A stretch of 64,000 nt of DNA, taken from NCBI RefSeq assembly GCF_001598215.1, contig NZ_BCXJ01000001.1:496001-560000 (forward strand). Direction: 5' to 3'. Under the pieces are notes generated by a model. It had not been told where the DNA came from, ran no database searches, and worked only from the letters and a program-made list of their open reading frames with translations. Below are positions 63,924 through 64,000 of the stretch, in pieces. Position 1 is the first letter of the stretch, and every line of letters begins with the position of its first letter. The DNA is from Shouchella clausii (lineage in GTDB: Bacteria; Bacillota; Bacilli; Bacillales; Bacillaceae_D). Both the position numbers and the translations under genes were made by a program.

Positions 63924-64000
63924 ATGAACATAGATAATATGATCTACATTCTTCACTGTATGTCTCCTGTACACGTTGGTGCTGGGCAAGGTGTAGGAGC
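63924..64000 (+). CDS. cmr4: Cmr4 (backbone nuclease), cut by window end
   Basis: 25 codons from ATG 63924, with GGGAG upstream. The segment ILHCMSPVHVGAGQGVGA is the conserved Cmr4 start. Genes for cmr5 and cmr6 should follow outside the window. Confidence 0.85.
   Translation, partial: MNIDNMIYILHCMSPVHVGAGQGVG

Noticed and set aside
1-64000. tRNA, rRNA and riboswitches
   Set aside because: No cloverleaf with CCA-side arm, rRNA block or known riboswitch core was recognised by eye; a covariance search could still find one.

Overview
The window looks like the chromosome of a low-to-moderate GC, endospore-forming alkaliphilic Bacillaceae member (Shouchella/Alkalihalobacillus type). I infer this from strong AGGAGG ribosome sites, frequent TTG/GTG starts, Rap/Phr quorum cassettes, spore-type manganese catalase and DUF2642 genes, and a BCCT transporter. 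The species is inferred from gene content only.

Layout. (1) 1-1.8 kb: cell-wall sugar salvage (mupG end, murK-like kinase). (2) 1.9-3.8 kb: two short type I-C CRISPR arrays, each behind a copy of the same ~179-nt leader, with no I-C cas genes in view. (3) 4.6-11.2 kb: a Fe(III)/aminoethylphosphonate-type ABC importer followed by a YesM/YesN-type two-component pair. (4) 11.3-28.6 kb: mixed housekeeping and accessory genes: three rap genes, two followed by overlapping phr genes that are short and easily missed, a GATase hydrolase, ribokinase, a damaged two-component locus fused to a DUF4097 fragment, a small lipoprotein, a DUF418 membrane protein, TetR, pirin/HxlR, an amidohydrolase, an ANT(6)-like adenylyltransferase, and manganese catalase. 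(5) 29.0-37.0 kb: an IclR-controlled catabolic operon with a TRAP transporter, SDR, PPC-domain protein, acyl-CoA ligase, SCPx-type thiolase and DUF35 partner.

(6) 37.3-54.6 kb: the main defence island. A coiled-coil DUF2325 protein and a WYL regulator lie beside a 54-repeat array. Then comes a complete type I-B operon (cas6-cas8-cas7-cas5-cas3-cas4-cas1-cas2), then a 31-repeat array in the opposite orientation. The two arrays have inverted copies of one ~180-nt leader, both facing the cas genes, so the arrays are transcribed outward. An intrinsic terminator lies between cas5 and cas3. (7) 54.7-58.9 kb: an IS110 remnant, a YiaA-type protein, a BCCT transporter and a holin-like type I toxin element. 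(8) 59.4 kb to the end: the start of a type III-B operon (cmr1, cmr2/cas10 with GGDD, cmr3, start of cmr4).

The defence parts probably cooperate. The single Cas6 and the Cas1/2/4 adaptation genes sit in the I-B operon, and no dedicated array or Cas6 is visible for the Cmr complex, so Cmr may use crRNAs from the I-B and/or I-C arrays. None of these CRISPR classes is new. The less ordinary points are the mirror-image array arrangement, the cas5-cas3 terminator, the duplicated orphan I-C leaders, the TTG-start phr and the unassigned catabolic operon.
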